Shown: positions 1-9,076, counted from the stretch's first letter. The stretch is 64,000 nt of DNA from Lewinellaceae bacterium (GCA_016710765.1 JADJUJ010000002.1:124001-188000), one strand, 5' to 3'. Numbers and translations are program-made. The notes: generated by a model not told the origin, from the letters alone.

Positions 1-528
1 GGCGGCATCTTTTTGTTGTACAAAGCCACCACGGAGATACACCACAAACTGGAAAGCCCAACTGCCGGTGACGACCCCAATGTTTCAAAAGGCAAAACTG
101 CGCTAAACCAGGCCATATTTCAAATAGCACTGATTAATCTGGTATTTTCCTTCGACTCTATTTTGACCGCCATAGGTATTGCCGATAACCTGCTGATAAT
201 GATCATTGCGGTAGTCATATCGGTGCTGATGATCATGTGGTTTTCCGGCCCTGTGGGCAAATTCGTCAACGATCACCCAACCGTTCAGATGCTGGGACTG
301 GCATTCCTGCTCCTGATTGGTTTTTCACTGATTACGGAAGCAGCACACATTGGTCACTTTACAGAAGGAGCGGTGCCCAAGGGCTACCTCTACTTCGCCA
401 TCTTTTTCTCCCTTTTTGTGGAAATGCTCAACATTCGCTTGCGCAAATCCAAAAAACCGGTTCAACTCCATGGCCCTGTTGAAACGGCTCAGCGCGAAGG
501 CCTGCTCGATGAGCCTGCCGGGCAATAG
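1..528 (+). CDS. TerC family integral membrane protein (5' end outside window)
   Basis: The reading frame is open from the first base, so the gene enters from the left and only its C-terminal part (about 175 residues) is seen. The visible part has hydrophobic segments with the TerC-type stretch around FSFDSILTAIGIADN, where acidic residues sit inside a membrane helix, and a later helix near LGLAFLLLIGFSLITEA. TerC proteins are inner-membrane proteins linked to tellurium resistance and, in better-studied members, to manganese export or loading of secreted proteins. The C-terminal tail after about residue 150 is hydrophilic. The family call is firm; the substrate cannot be told from sequence. 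Confidence 0.88.
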   Translation, partial: GGIFLLYKATTEIHHKLESPTAGDDPNVSKGKTALNQAIFQIALINLVFSFDSILTAIGIADNLLIMIIAVVISVLMIMWFSGPVGKFVNDHPTVQMLGLAFLLLIGFSLITEAAHIGHFTEGAVPKGYLYFAIFFSLFVEMLNIRLRKSKKPVQLHGPVETAQREGLLDEPAGQ

Positions 529-686
529 CTTGTAAAACCATTTAGTTGGTCTTTAGCCTTTGGGTGCACCCGAAGATTTTTGCACAGCAGAACATCTGCG
601 GGAAATCATTTTGTGCAGCAAAATCTAAACACCTGAAACAACCTTGCTTGCCCAATAAGGCCTGTCTGAACAATGTTTAAACCCCT

Positions 687-1495
687 ATGATGAAACTTAA
701 TTTAAATCGCGACCTCGTTTTTTTTGATGTTGAAACCACCGGACTCAATGTTATCCGGGATAAAATTGTGCAAATTGCGCTGGTAAAATTGCACAAAGAC
801 GGGCGTGAACCCAGCGAATTCAGCACCCTGGTGAATCCCGGCATTCCCATTTCTGAGGAATCCATGATGATTCACGGCATCACACCAAAAGACCTCGCCA
901 ACAAACCTAGCTTCCAGCAACTCGCCCAAAAAATCTGGGACTTTATCGGCGACGCCGACCTCGGCGGGTACAACTCCAACCGCTTTGATGTACCCATGCT
1001 TATGGAAGAATTTGCACGCGTGGGCATGGAATTCGACATCAGCAAGCGGCGTTTGGTGGATGCACAGCGTATCTTTTATAAGATGGAGCCTCGCACCCTT
1101 AAAGCAGCCTACCGATTGTATTGCCAGAAGGAATTGACCGATGCACACGATGCCCTGGCCGATGTACGGGCAACAGTTGAAGTGTTTCAGGGCCAATTGC
1201 GGGCTTACGACGGTGTAGACCTTGTTGACGAAGATGGCAACACCGTTCCGGCGCCGATAAAAACGATATTCAGGCCATTCACGACTTTACCAACGACCTG
1301 AATTTTCTCGACGCTACGCAGCGCATGCGGGTGCAACCCGATGGAAAGGTGGTATTTAATTTTGGAAAATACATAGGCCAGGAAGTAAAAACGGTGCTGA
1401 CCAAAGATCGCAATTACTACAACTGGATCATGGAAAAGGAGTTCTCGTCGCAGGTAAAGCAAATCGTCAAGCAAATGATGAAAGACGTCCACTAA
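687..1495 (+). CDS. DnaQ-type 3'-5' exonuclease (one frameshift)
   Basis: A DEDDh exonuclease domain fills residues 8-170: ExoI has D14 and E16 (FFDVETTGL), ExoII has D101 (YNSNRFDVPML), and ExoIII has H154 and D159 (HDALADV). This is the fold of the proofreading epsilon subunit and of stand-alone Bacteroidota exonucleases. The uninterrupted frame stops at 1301 after an unlike-family tail. The other frame continues family-like sequence (IQAIHDFTNDLNFLDATQR, then a VVFNFGKYIGQEV block) to a TAA at 1493-1495. Adding one A to the A5 run at 1259-1263 joins the two (IKNDIQAIH). I therefore annotate one gene of about 269 codons with a probable single-base deletion. Start is ATG 687, with ATG 690 equally possible; there is no Shine-Dalgarno sequence. 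Confidence 0.85.
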
Positions 1496-1570
1496 CCAAT
1501 GGCAACACATCAGCCATAGTTTATTTTCTCAACATGGCTACTCCAGCAGGTCGAAACAAACCACTTCAAA

Positions 1571-2395
1571 ATGCGTCCCTACTCTTACCTGTTTATTTGC
1601 TTATCCACGCTGTTTACGCTGCAGGCCTGCTACCAACCCAAGGAAGGTTGCCTGGACATTAAGGCGGTCAATTTCGACGCCTCAGCAGATAAGGATTGTT
1701 GTTGTGAGTATCCCACACTTAAAATGCAGGTATCCCAAAAGTTTGACGATAAGGTATGGATATCGGACTCCGTTTACACCAACAACCTGGGGCTAACATT
1801 TCGGCTAAAAAGTGCATCTTTTTATTTCTCTGATTTTAGTCTGCTGCGCAATAGCGCAAGCTTTCCAACCGAGGACACCCTCTCTTTTCAAACCCGTTCT
1901 AATACGGGAGACACCGTTTTGCAGACGTTTATAAACGATTTCATATTGGTTCGCCGATCGCCTACCACGTACTCCGCTGGAAGTTTTCGGTACGGTGGCA
2001 ATTTTGACGGCTTTCAATGCCGGATGGGGATCAATGACAATGCCCGACGCATTCTGCCTTCGCTGGCGCCGGAAGGACACCCTTTGCTCCCTCAGGTAGA
2101 AAAATTGTGGCAGGGCAACGATACGAGCTATGTTGCTATGCGACTGGTGGTGCAACACGATACCCTGTCCAGCACCGTTCCGGATACCCTTTATTTCAGC
2201 CATTACGATTTTGACAATTTCATGATACAACAAACCGGTACCTTTAGCCAACAAACCGGATATGACCTGATCCTTCAGTTGAAGATCAACTACCTTGCTT
2301 TGTTCCGAAATGTAAATTGGCAAATCAACGACAAAACTGCCTGGAAAAACAGCATCATTGGCAACTTGCCCGATGTTTTTAGTGTTGAACAATAG
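1571..2395 (+). CDS. MbnP-like lipoprotein (divergent)
   Basis: 274 residues. An N-terminal lipoprotein signal ends at the lipobox LQAC (C20), so the protein should be membrane-anchored. Next comes a cysteine-rich segment (GCLDIKAVNFDASADKDCCC), then a beta-rich domain whose order of elements parallels the MbnP-like protein encoded next (a SASFYFSDFSLL strand, a GNFDGFQCRMGINDNAR loop, then a P-rich segment before KLW). MbnP proteins are copper-associated periplasmic or surface proteins that pair with di-haem MbnH enzymes. This copy lacks the WxxW-type motif of its neighbour and may be a diverged partner. It is first of three same-strand genes running to 4486, with 126 bp to the next. Confidence 0.6.
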   Translation: MRPYSYLFICLSTLFTLQACYQPKEGCLDIKAVNFDASADKDCCCEYPTLKMQVSQKFDDKVWISDSVYTNNLGLTFRLKSASFYFSDFSLLRNSASFPTEDTLSFQTRSNTGDTVLQTFINDFILVRRSPTTYSAGSFRYGGNFDGFQCRMGINDNARRILPSLAPEGHPLLPQVEKLWQGNDTSYVAMRLVVQHDTLSSTVPDTLYFSHYDFDNFMIQQTGTFSQQTGYDLILQLKINYLALFRNVNWQINDKTAWKNSIIGNLPDVFSVEQ

Positions 2396-2521
2396 TACCT
2401 TGCTCAGGATGCCTTTAAGGCATTTTTGGAACTGACTTTCGTTTGTGCTGTGTCGAAATTCATCCAAAGACTAATATCCATCTAAACTACCCACCTAACC
2501 TACATCAAATACAACTTAATT

Positions 2522-3277
2522 ATGAAACAATTAGGCCTAATTCTCTTTTCAATGCTGTTGATCACTTTGTCTTCTTGCAAAGACAAAACAACAGAAACAC
2601 CCGTAAGCGACTATACGCTTACTTTCAAAGCAACCTACAATGGTCAGCCGCTGGAGAAATACAAGTACTACGACTACAGCGATTACAAGGTGCGCTTTTC
2701 GCGTTTCAACACCTACATCTCCGATGTCATTTTGCTCAAAGGAACGGAAGAGGTAAAATTGAGTGATGTTGAATGGGTTGATTTTACACCAGACGACGCC
2801 ACCAACAACCTCGCACTGGAGGTTCCACTGCAATTTCAGGCAACGGAAGGTACCTACACCGGCATCAAAATAGGGTTTGGCGTGCGTCCGGACCTCAATG
2901 CCAAGCGCCCAAGTGATTTTCCGGCCAATCACCCCCTGGCCAAAGAAACGGAATACTGGCTGGGATGGAAAAGCTATATTTTCAGCAAAGTGGAAGGCCA
3001 GGGCGACAGCAATGCAGATGGCAACGACGACATATTTTTGTTGTACCACTGTGGTTCCGATGCCGTGTACCGCAGTTATACCTTCAACCAACCCATTGTT
3101 GTAGCACCAGGTTCCGGGAACAGCGTTGAGATGGACCTGAAAAAATTATTTACCATCAACAACCAATGGTACGACCTTCGCATACCCACCAACCAATACA
3201 CTTCCAACAACCCCGCTGATGTGACCGTTGCAACCGTTTTGATGGACAACCTGGTCAACGCAGTGTCTGTTAAATAA
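2522..3277 (+). CDS. MbnP family lipoprotein
   Basis: 251 residues with a lipoprotein signal (lipobox LSSC, C19). The body carries recognisable MbnP family landmarks: an N-terminal FKATYNGQPL strand, SRFNTYISDVILL, a KIGFGVRPDLNA loop, the tryptophan-rich YWLGWKSYIF motif and a YHCGSDAVYRSY segment near the C-terminal third. In characterised MbnP a tryptophan is oxidised to kynurenine by the partner enzyme MbnH and the protein binds copper; which tryptophan would be modified here is not determinable from one sequence. The downstream gene, 15 bp away, encodes exactly such a di-haem enzyme, so co-transcription and partnership are likely. Confidence 0.85.
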   Translation: MKQLGLILFSMLLITLSSCKDKTTETPVSDYTLTFKATYNGQPLEKYKYYDYSDYKVRFSRFNTYISDVILLKGTEEVKLSDVEWVDFTPDDATNNLALEVPLQFQATEGTYTGIKIGFGVRPDLNAKRPSDFPANHPLAKETEYWLGWKSYIFSKVEGQGDSNADGNDDIFLLYHCGSDAVYRSYTFNQPIVVAPGSGNSVEMDLKKLFTINNQWYDLRIPTNQYTSNNPADVTVATVLMDNLVNAVSVK

Positions 3278-3292
3278 TTTAAAACCAGCATC

Positions 3293-4486
3293 ATGCGTAT
3301 ATATTTATGGCAATGGCTGGTGGTTTCCGGAATATTCGGAACGGTGCTGTTTATGGTTGCTTGTGGTAACAACGGATCGCCAACGCCTGGTCCTGTATCT
3401 GCCTGCGACCTGACGGATATCCCTTATAATCCGCAGCCTTATACGATTGTTAAACCTGCCCATTTTCCTGAAATTTTTATCCCTGCCGACAATCCTATGA
3501 CGGTGGAAGGAGTGCAATTGGGTCGCCGGCTGTTTTACGACCCCATTTTGTCGGGCGACAGTACCCAATCCTGTTCCTCCTGCCATTTGCCACATGGCAG
3601 TTTTACCGACAACAAGGATGTATCGGTTGGCATCGACGGTATTGCAGGCCGAAGAAGCGCCATGAGTTTGTTGAATGTCGCCTATGTGCGCAATTCCGCC
3701 ACATCCGACGGGCTGTTTTGGGATGGCCGGTCCAAATCACTGGAGGCACAGGCCCTTAAGCCGGTAGAGGATCCAATCGAAATGCACAATACCTGGCCCA
3801 ATGCACTGGCCAAAATTCGCGAAAGTGAGGATTACAAAACCCGTTTTCGCAAGGCTTTTGGCATCACAGCTTGTGAAGACATTTCACAGGAACTGGCAGC
3901 CAAAGCCATTGCCCAGTTTGAGCGCATTCTTATCAGCAGCGGCAATTCCAAGTTCGATCAGTACCTGGCCGGAGACAATTTTGCACTAGATGATGAGGAA
4001 CTGGATGGCAAGTTGATGTTCTTCGATGAAGGACTCAGCAATGGGCTTCAACTTCCGGATGCCGAGTGCTTCCACTGTCACGGCGGCCTTACCCTAACCG
4101 GCAATCAGTTTTTCAACAATGGCATTGACTCGGCTGGTTTACTGACCGATTTCAAGGACCTTGGCCGGGGAGAGGTAACCCTGAACGAATGGGACAATGG
4201 GAAGTTCCGCGCCCCTACGCTGCGCAATATAGCCATGTCGGCGCCCTACATGCACGATGGCCGTTTTGTTTCGCTGGACGAGGTATTGGGTCACTATATC
4301 GCCGGAGGCAAGCCCAGACCAAACAAGGACCCATTCATACACCCACTCGGGTTCCCTATGCAACAAGGCACCCAAACCGTGTATACCGGATTTACGCCTT
4401 ACCATAAACAGGCATTGTTGAAGTTTTTACATGCACTTACCGATTCCACGTTTGTAAACAATCCGGACATCCAGAATCCGTTCTGA
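3293..4486 (+). CDS. Di-haem cytochrome c peroxidase / MbnH-like lipoprotein
   Basis: 397 residues, with a signal ending at a plausible lipobox MVAC (C24). There are two c-type haem sites, CSSCH at residues 94-98 and CFHCH at 259-263, the two-haem layout of the bacterial CcpA/MauG/MbnH family. Other family blocks are GRRLFYDP before haem 1, DGLFWDGRSKSLEAQ, and FRAPTLRNIAMSAPYMHDGR after haem 2. Conventional members reduce hydrogen peroxide; MauG/MbnH members use it to oxidise a residue on a partner protein. The gene follows two MbnP-like lipoprotein genes by 15 bp, which favours the MbnH role over detoxification, but sequence alone does not settle it. The operon appears to end at the hairpin at 4537-4582. 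Confidence 0.87.
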   Translation: MRIYLWQWLVVSGIFGTVLFMVACGNNGSPTPGPVSACDLTDIPYNPQPYTIVKPAHFPEIFIPADNPMTVEGVQLGRRLFYDPILSGDSTQSCSSCHLPHGSFTDNKDVSVGIDGIAGRRSAMSLLNVAYVRNSATSDGLFWDGRSKSLEAQALKPVEDPIEMHNTWPNALAKIRESEDYKTRFRKAFGITACEDISQELAAKAIAQFERILISSGNSKFDQYLAGDNFALDDEELDGKLMFFDEGLSNGLQLPDAECFHCHGGLTLTGNQFFNNGIDSAGLLTDFKDLGRGEVTLNEWDNGKFRAPTLRNIAMSAPYMHDGRFVSLDEVLGHYIAGGKPRPNKDPFIHPLGFPMQQGTQTVYTGFTPYHKQALLKFLHALTDSTFVNNPDIQNPF

Positions 4487-4536
4487 TCAAATTACACGAC
4501 CATGCCGCATTGAAAGATGCTGCGACAAAAATACTG

Positions 4537-4582
4537 CAGATGGCACACCCTTTATTCGGTGTGCCATCTGTTTTTGTTGTTT
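4537..4582 (+). terminator. Rho-independent terminator after the MbnP/MbnH genes
   Basis: A perfect 13-bp stem (CAGATGGCACACC / GGTGTGCCATCTG) with an 8-base loop is followed by TTTTTGTTGTTT. It lies 50 bp after the peroxidase stop. Within the 304-bp gap 4487-4790 I see nothing else except AT-rich sequence; the short open frame at 4517-4705 runs through the hairpin and is not credible. Confidence 0.85.
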
Positions 4583-4790
4583 ACGCAAGTTTTTTATGCT
4601 GAAGTTACACCGATTTCCCACCCGCGCCATATCCACCATTTTCCATACCTTGTCATGCGATTTGGCGCAATTTTTGCCATAAAAGAAAACAAGGAAGGCA
4701 ATTAGGGCAATTTCTGCGAACTTTGAGCACCTTGCTTTTGCAAGCCACCCGGCTGCGTTACCTTTACTCCCATTGATTTAATTTTATCCT

Positions 4791-6698
4791 ATGCGAAACC
4801 GATTACTTTTGGCTTACCTGCTGGTCAGTGGCACCCTTTGTGCCCAGGTCAGCCAGGGCGGCATGCCCCTTGGGCTCCAGCCTGGCTTTAATCCCGCAGC
4901 GCCCCTGGAAACCGTGCAACTCCCCAGTTTGGACATACCCAGCGCGCTGGCCGATGATGCTAAAAATCCGGAATACGCCCGATTTGCAGCACCGGTACCG
5001 GCAGATGTCAGCGTACTCAATGCCGGCAATTGGACTTCCTTGCCGCAAGGTGGAAGTGTTTGGCACTGTGCAGTGCAATCGAAGTTTGCGCTGGGCATGA
5101 TATTGTTGTTTGAAGACTTCCAGTTGCCCGCTGGTGCACGTTTTTTTGTGTACAACGCGGCGGGTCAAACCAAAGGCGCGTATACCAGCGCAAGTTGTAT
5201 TCCATCCGGCAAATTCACCATCGGAATAATGCAGGGCGACGAAGCAATTTTGGAATATTATTCCCCCAGCGGGCCAGTCAATGATGTAACCTTTCGGTTG
5301 AGCCGAGTGGATGTTGCCTACGACAAAATCGACATGAATGCTCCGGAGGATTATGGTGATTCGTATCCCTGTAACGTCAATGTGAATTGCCCTGCCGGCG
5401 CCAATTACCAGACCGACAAAAAAGGTGTTGCACGGATTTTAATGATCTTTTCCAACGGTGCTGGCTGGTGTACCGGCTCCATGATTGCCAATACCAGCAT
5501 GAATGCCGATCCGTACTTTCTATCGGCCAACCATTGCCAGTTGATCGGATTGCAGCCCAGTTTCGACAATTGGGTTTTTGATTTCGATTACGAAGCAGTT
5601 GGTTGCAACAACCCGGGTTCCGAACCCACGCCAAAATCAGTGCTCGGTTGTGAGCGTATCTCCTATCGGGCTGAAACCGATTTTATGCTGCTCAAGTTAA
5701 GCCCCATACCAGCCGGATACGGTGTATATTACAACGGCTGGAACCGCGATGGCATCGCACCGCCCAATACAACTTTTATCCACCATCCGGTGGGCGACAT
5801 TAAAAAAATATCACGCGATACGCAGCCCCCCACCATTTTTCCCCTGACGCTAAACTGGGGCGGCGTATTTGGTATCAGCCCGGCCAATACACACTGGAAG
5901 GTGTTGCCCGACATTGGCATTTATCAGCCAGGATCGTCGGGCTGCCCGCTGCTGGACGACAACCACCGCATCATTGGGCAACTGCACGGCGGGAGCACCA
6001 ACAATATTGACCCCTGCATCATCACAGGCTCCTATTTTGGCATGTTCAACCTATCCTGGAATGCTGGCGCCACACCCGATGCCCGGCTAAAAGACTGGCT
6101 TGACCCCATCAACCAAAACAACCTGACACAAAACGGCTACTGGCAACCAGCACCCAGTTCGGTGTCTATTTCTGGCAATGTGCAAACCCACTGGGGACTG
6201 GCCATGACCAATGTCATGGTGGTGCTGAGTGGTTCGGCCACGGATACCACGTATACGGATGTGGCTGGAAACTACATTTTTGACGGCCTGGCCGCCGGTG
6301 GCGATTATACTATTACCCCACTTCGCAACAGCAATGCCCAAAACGGGGTCACCACCTTCGACCTTGTGCTCATTTCCAAACACTTGCTGGGCCTGGAGCC
6401 CCTCGATTCACCCTGGAAGATAATTGCCTGTGATGCCAACAAGAGCAATTCGGTGACCACCTTTGACATTGTGGAGGCCAGAAAAATCATTTTAGGCATT
6501 AACAGCAACTTTCCTACCAATACTTCCTGGCGTTTTTTCCCCGCAGACCTTACCTTTGCCGATCCCAACAATCCCTTCAGTGGAACCCTGCTGAGCGAAT
6601 CACTTACCCTGGGTAACCTGGCATCAACAGTGAACAATATCAATTTCAGAGGGGTTAAGATCAGCGATACCAACAACACTGCCAACCCTGGGCAGTAA
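4791..6698 (+). CDS. Secreted trypsin-like serine protease with dockerin-like tail
   Basis: 635 residues. A signal peptide (residues 1-18, ending LCAQ) leads to a pre-domain, then an S1-type protease domain resembling lysyl endopeptidases. The catalytic triad is readable: H248 in SANHC, D297 in AETDFMLLKL and S383 in QPGSSGCPLLDD. Many cysteines suggest disulfides in the mature enzyme. After about residue 465 comes a carboxypeptidase-like beta-sandwich (SISGNV...YTDVAGNYIFDGL) and two dockerin-like halves, NGVTTFDLVLISKHLLG and NSVTTFDIVEARKIILG (residues about 517-570). No T9SS C-terminal domain is apparent, so the export route after Sec is open. It probably degrades extracellular protein; cleavage specificity is unproven. 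Confidence 0.85.
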   Translation: MRNRLLLAYLLVSGTLCAQVSQGGMPLGLQPGFNPAAPLETVQLPSLDIPSALADDAKNPEYARFAAPVPADVSVLNAGNWTSLPQGGSVWHCAVQSKFALGMILLFEDFQLPAGARFFVYNAAGQTKGAYTSASCIPSGKFTIGIMQGDEAILEYYSPSGPVNDVTFRLSRVDVAYDKIDMNAPEDYGDSYPCNVNVNCPAGANYQTDKKGVARILMIFSNGAGWCTGSMIANTSMNADPYFLSANHCQLIGLQPSFDNWVFDFDYEAVGCNNPGSEPTPKSVLGCERISYRAETDFMLLKLSPIPAGYGVYYNGWNRDGIAPPNTTFIHHPVGDIKKISRDTQPPTIFPLTLNWGGVFGISPANTHWKVLPDIGIYQPGSSGCPLLDDNHRIIGQLHGGSTNNIDPCIITGSYFGMFNLSWNAGATPDARLKDWLDPINQNNLTQNGYWQPAPSSVSISGNVQTHWGLAMTNVMVVLSGSATDTTYTDVAGNYIFDGLAAGGDYTITPLRNSNAQNGVTTFDLVLISKHLLGLEPLDSPWKIIACDANKSNSVTTFDIVEARKIILGINSNFPTNTSWRFFPADLTFADPNNPFSGTLLSESLTLGNLASTVNNINFRGVKISDTNNTANPGQ

Positions 6699-6726
6699 AT
6701 TTATCACCAAACCAATTACTACCACA

Positions 6727-7968
6727 ATGGCTTTTCAACACAGCGTTACAGAACGATTTTTACGATACGTCACCGTCGACACCCAAAGCGACCCCAACAG
6801 CCCCACCACTCCAAGCACTGAAAAACAAAAGAATCTGAGCCGCATTTTGGTACAGGAACTCAAGGAAATGGGAATAGACGATGCAGAACTGGACCAACAT
6901 GGTTACGTATATGCCACCATTCCCTCCAATACCGACAAAAAAGTGCCGGTAATTTGCTTTTGTTCACATGTGGATACTGCACCCGATTGCTCCGGCGCGA
7001 ACGTGAAACCCATTGTGCATAAAAATTACCAGGGCCAGGACCTCGTACTCCCCGACGACACCAGTGTGGTGATACGCAAAAGCGAACATGAAGACCTCGC
7101 CCATCAGATCGGCAACGACATCATCACGGCATCTGGCACTACCCTGTTGGGCGCCGACAACAAATCCGGCGTTGCGGCCATTATGGATGCCGCACAAATC
7201 CTCCTGAAAAACCCACAGTTGAAACACGGTAAAATCCGTATCCTGTTTACACCCGATGAGGAAATTGGCCGCGGTGTAGACAAGGTGGACATGAAAAAAC
7301 TCGGCGCCAAATACGGCTATACTATTGACGGAGAAGCAGCCGGCAGCGTGGAAGGGGAAACTTTTTCTGCCGATGGCGCGGTCATCACCATTCATGGCGT
7401 AGCCTCGCACCCAGGCTTTGCCAAGGGCAAAATGGAAAACGCACAGAAGATTGCAGCAAAAATCGTTGCGAAGTTCCCAGATAAACTCAGTCCAGAGCAC
7501 ACCGATGGCATGCAAGGATTCATCCACCCAACTTCCATCGAAGCCAACCTGGAAACGGCCACCATTAAACTCATCATCCGCGATTTCAGTGATGGCGGGC
7601 TCAAGCGCCACGCCAAAACACTCCAGCGCATTGTAGATGGCGTCATGAAAGGCTATCCCAATTCTACTGCAAAAATTGAAATCAAGGAGCAATATCGCAA
7701 CATGGGCAAAGTACTGCGCCGTCATCCGCAGGTAATGGCCCACGCAGAAGAAGCCTTGCGCCGTGCCGGATTCGACAAGCCCCTGGTTCGCGCCATCCGT
7801 GGTGGCACCGATGGCTCCCGCTTATCGTACATGGGTTTGCCCTGCCCCAATATCTTTGCTGGCGAACATGCGTTTCACTCCAAGGTGGAATGGGTTTCCA
7901 GGCAGGACATGGAAAAAGCAGCCGAAACCATTGTGCAACTGGCACAGGTGTGGGAAGAGCGATCGTAA
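6727..7968 (+). CDS. pepT: Peptidase T (tripeptide aminopeptidase)
   Basis: 413 residues, the normal length for PepT, an M20B dinuclear zinc peptidase that removes the N-terminal residue of tripeptides in the cytoplasm. Metal and catalytic residues are in place: H81 and D83 (SHVDTAPD), D144 (LLGADNKSG), E178/E179 (FTPDEEIG), and the C-terminal histidine in GEHAFHSKVEW. The HPGFAKGKMENA block marks the lid/dimerisation domain. It starts 28 bp after the protease gene, so the two may be co-transcribed, joining outside proteolysis to peptide use. Confidence 0.95.
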   Translation: MAFQHSVTERFLRYVTVDTQSDPNSPTTPSTEKQKNLSRILVQELKEMGIDDAELDQHGYVYATIPSNTDKKVPVICFCSHVDTAPDCSGANVKPIVHKNYQGQDLVLPDDTSVVIRKSEHEDLAHQIGNDIITASGTTLLGADNKSGVAAIMDAAQILLKNPQLKHGKIRILFTPDEEIGRGVDKVDMKKLGAKYGYTIDGEAAGSVEGETFSADGAVITIHGVASHPGFAKGKMENAQKIAAKIVAKFPDKLSPEHTDGMQGFIHPTSIEANLETATIKLIIRDFSDGGLKRHAKTLQRIVDGVMKGYPNSTAKIEIKEQYRNMGKVLRRHPQVMAHAEEALRRAGFDKPLVRAIRGGTDGSRLSYMGLPCPNIFAGEHAFHSKVEWVSRQDMEKAAETIVQLAQVWEERS

Positions 7969-8082
7969 CTGAGTTGATGGCCACTGGATCAGCAACATTT
8001 AACCCTAATTTATTGTTACTTTACAGGATTTATCGGTCTAAAGACTGAATTTTATCCATCTTTTAAAACACAAAATCTTACC

Positions 8083-8508
8083 ATGGAAGATTATCTGAAA
8101 AATATGAGCGAAAAAGCCAAGGAAATGGCTGACGCAGCCGCTGGAAAACTCAATGAAATGACGGATGCCGCTTCCGAAAAACTGGGAGATCTCAGCGAAG
8201 CCGCTTCCGAAAAATTTGCCGACCTCAGTGAGGCTGCCAAGGAAAAACTGGGAGACCTGAGCGAAAAAGCCGAAGAAATGGCCGCCAAAGCCAAGGAAGA
8301 AGCGGCAGAGAAAGCAGCCGAACTCAAAGCAGCCAAGGAGAAAATCGCTGCCCACGAAGGCGGCGCGCTCGGGTTCCTGAGCGATAAAGCCAAGGAATTG
8401 ATGGACGACGCCAAAGAAGAAATCGCAGAAGCCAAGGAAGATGCCAAGGACTTTTGGGAAAAGGCGAAGGACTATGTGAAAGGGGAAGACGAAGGAGAAG
8501 ACAAATAA
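8083..8508 (+). CDS. Ala/Lys/Glu-rich amphipathic helix protein (YtxH/LEA-like)
   Basis: 141 residues of low complexity, nearly all A, E, K, D, L and S, with no cysteine. Residues about 8-70 repeat an 11-residue pattern (versions of EKLGDLSEAAS), and related heptad/undecad sequence fills 70-135, broken by a glycine-rich hinge (AAHEGGALGFLSDKA). This predicts a long amphipathic helix that may lie on a membrane or behave like a late-embryogenesis-abundant or apolipoprotein-type stress protein. There is no signal peptide. Function is unknown. The frame is well bounded by a clean terminator downstream, supporting a real, highly expressed short gene. Confidence 0.75.
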   Translation: MEDYLKNMSEKAKEMADAAAGKLNEMTDAASEKLGDLSEAASEKFADLSEAAKEKLGDLSEKAEEMAAKAKEEAAEKAAELKAAKEKIAAHEGGALGFLSDKAKELMDDAKEEIAEAKEDAKDFWEKAKDYVKGEDEGEDK

Positions 8509-8536
8509 TTTGCCTTATTGTATAAGCAATGCAGAG

Positions 8537-8570
8537 CGGAGCCTTTTTTTAATTAAAAAGGCTCCGTTTT
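8537..8570 (+). terminator. Rho-independent terminator after the amphipathic helix gene
   Basis: CGGAGCCTTTTT pairs with AAAAAGGCTCCG around a short AT loop, and the right arm is followed by TTTTTATT. It begins 28 bp after the stop codon. Confidence 0.85.
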
Positions 8571-8705
8571 TATTGGGCTAAAACGGGTTAAAGGCATTAC
8601 ATGCTTGATAATTCACAAATAAATTCGAGGAAGGGCTCTAGTGCAGAAAGAAGGAACCTCGCATGAAAATAATATAACTTTGGGTGCAAGCAAGGCCAGC
8701 AGGCT

Positions 8706-8846
8706 TAGTGCATTGTAAATTAAGTTGTTTGATGTTTTGGCTAGAAGATTTTGGCTGCAGACAAGGCTATTTTTGTGGGAATAGCAGATGCATGGTGTCA
8801 AAGGATTCAGCCAAAATGCAATAAAACTTTGTTTACAATGTACTAA
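8706..8846. repeat. Palindromic interspersed element, copy 1
   Basis: About 141 bp. The left end TAGTGCATTGTAAATTAAGT is mirrored by the right end ACTTTGTTTACAATGTACTA, and inner blocks GGATTTTGG and ATTCAGCCAAAAT are also complementary. Copy 2 at 8891-9055 has the same ends and inner words (GGAATAGCAG, AAAGGATTCAGCCAAAAT with A/G changes), so this is a repeated unit and not chance. The 8571-8705 stretch before it holds nothing I can identify. Confidence 0.8.
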
Positions 8847-8890
8847 GCGGTGCGATGATTAGCAAAACCAAACGCTGCATGTTTTTAGCC

Positions 8891-9055
8891 TCAGTACACT
8901 GTAAATTAAGTTTGTTGAGATTTTGGGTAGAGGATTTTGGTGGCAGTCAAGTCTGTTTTTGAAGGAATAGCAGCGCTCTTGCTGAGAAAACAGACGATGG
9001 ATGGCGCCAAAAGATTCAGCCAAAATCAAACGAAACTTAGTTTACAGTGTACTCA
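8891..9055. repeat. Palindromic interspersed element, copy 2
   Basis: About 165 bp. The left end AGTACACTGTAAATTAAGTT and the complement of the right end (AGTACACTGTAAACTAAGTT) differ at one base; complementarity continues to GATTTTGG/CCAAAATC. It contains an extra block (AGCGCTCTTGCTGAGAAAAC) absent from copy 1. The right end stops 21 bp before the dienelactone hydrolase ATG, so it may carry that gene's leader or part of its promoter. No coding capacity. Confidence 0.82.
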
Positions 9056-9076
9056 GTCTATCAAAAAAGAATAACC

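Noticed and set aside
4517..4705. 62-codon open frame after the di-haem peroxidase gene
   Set aside because: It is translated straight through the strong terminator hairpin at 4537-4582 and has no family-like sequence.
9047..9076. GTG start 10 codons upstream for the dienelactone hydrolase
   Set aside because: The GTG is inside the palindromic repeat, and the ATG at 9077 begins the family-like lysine-rich leader.
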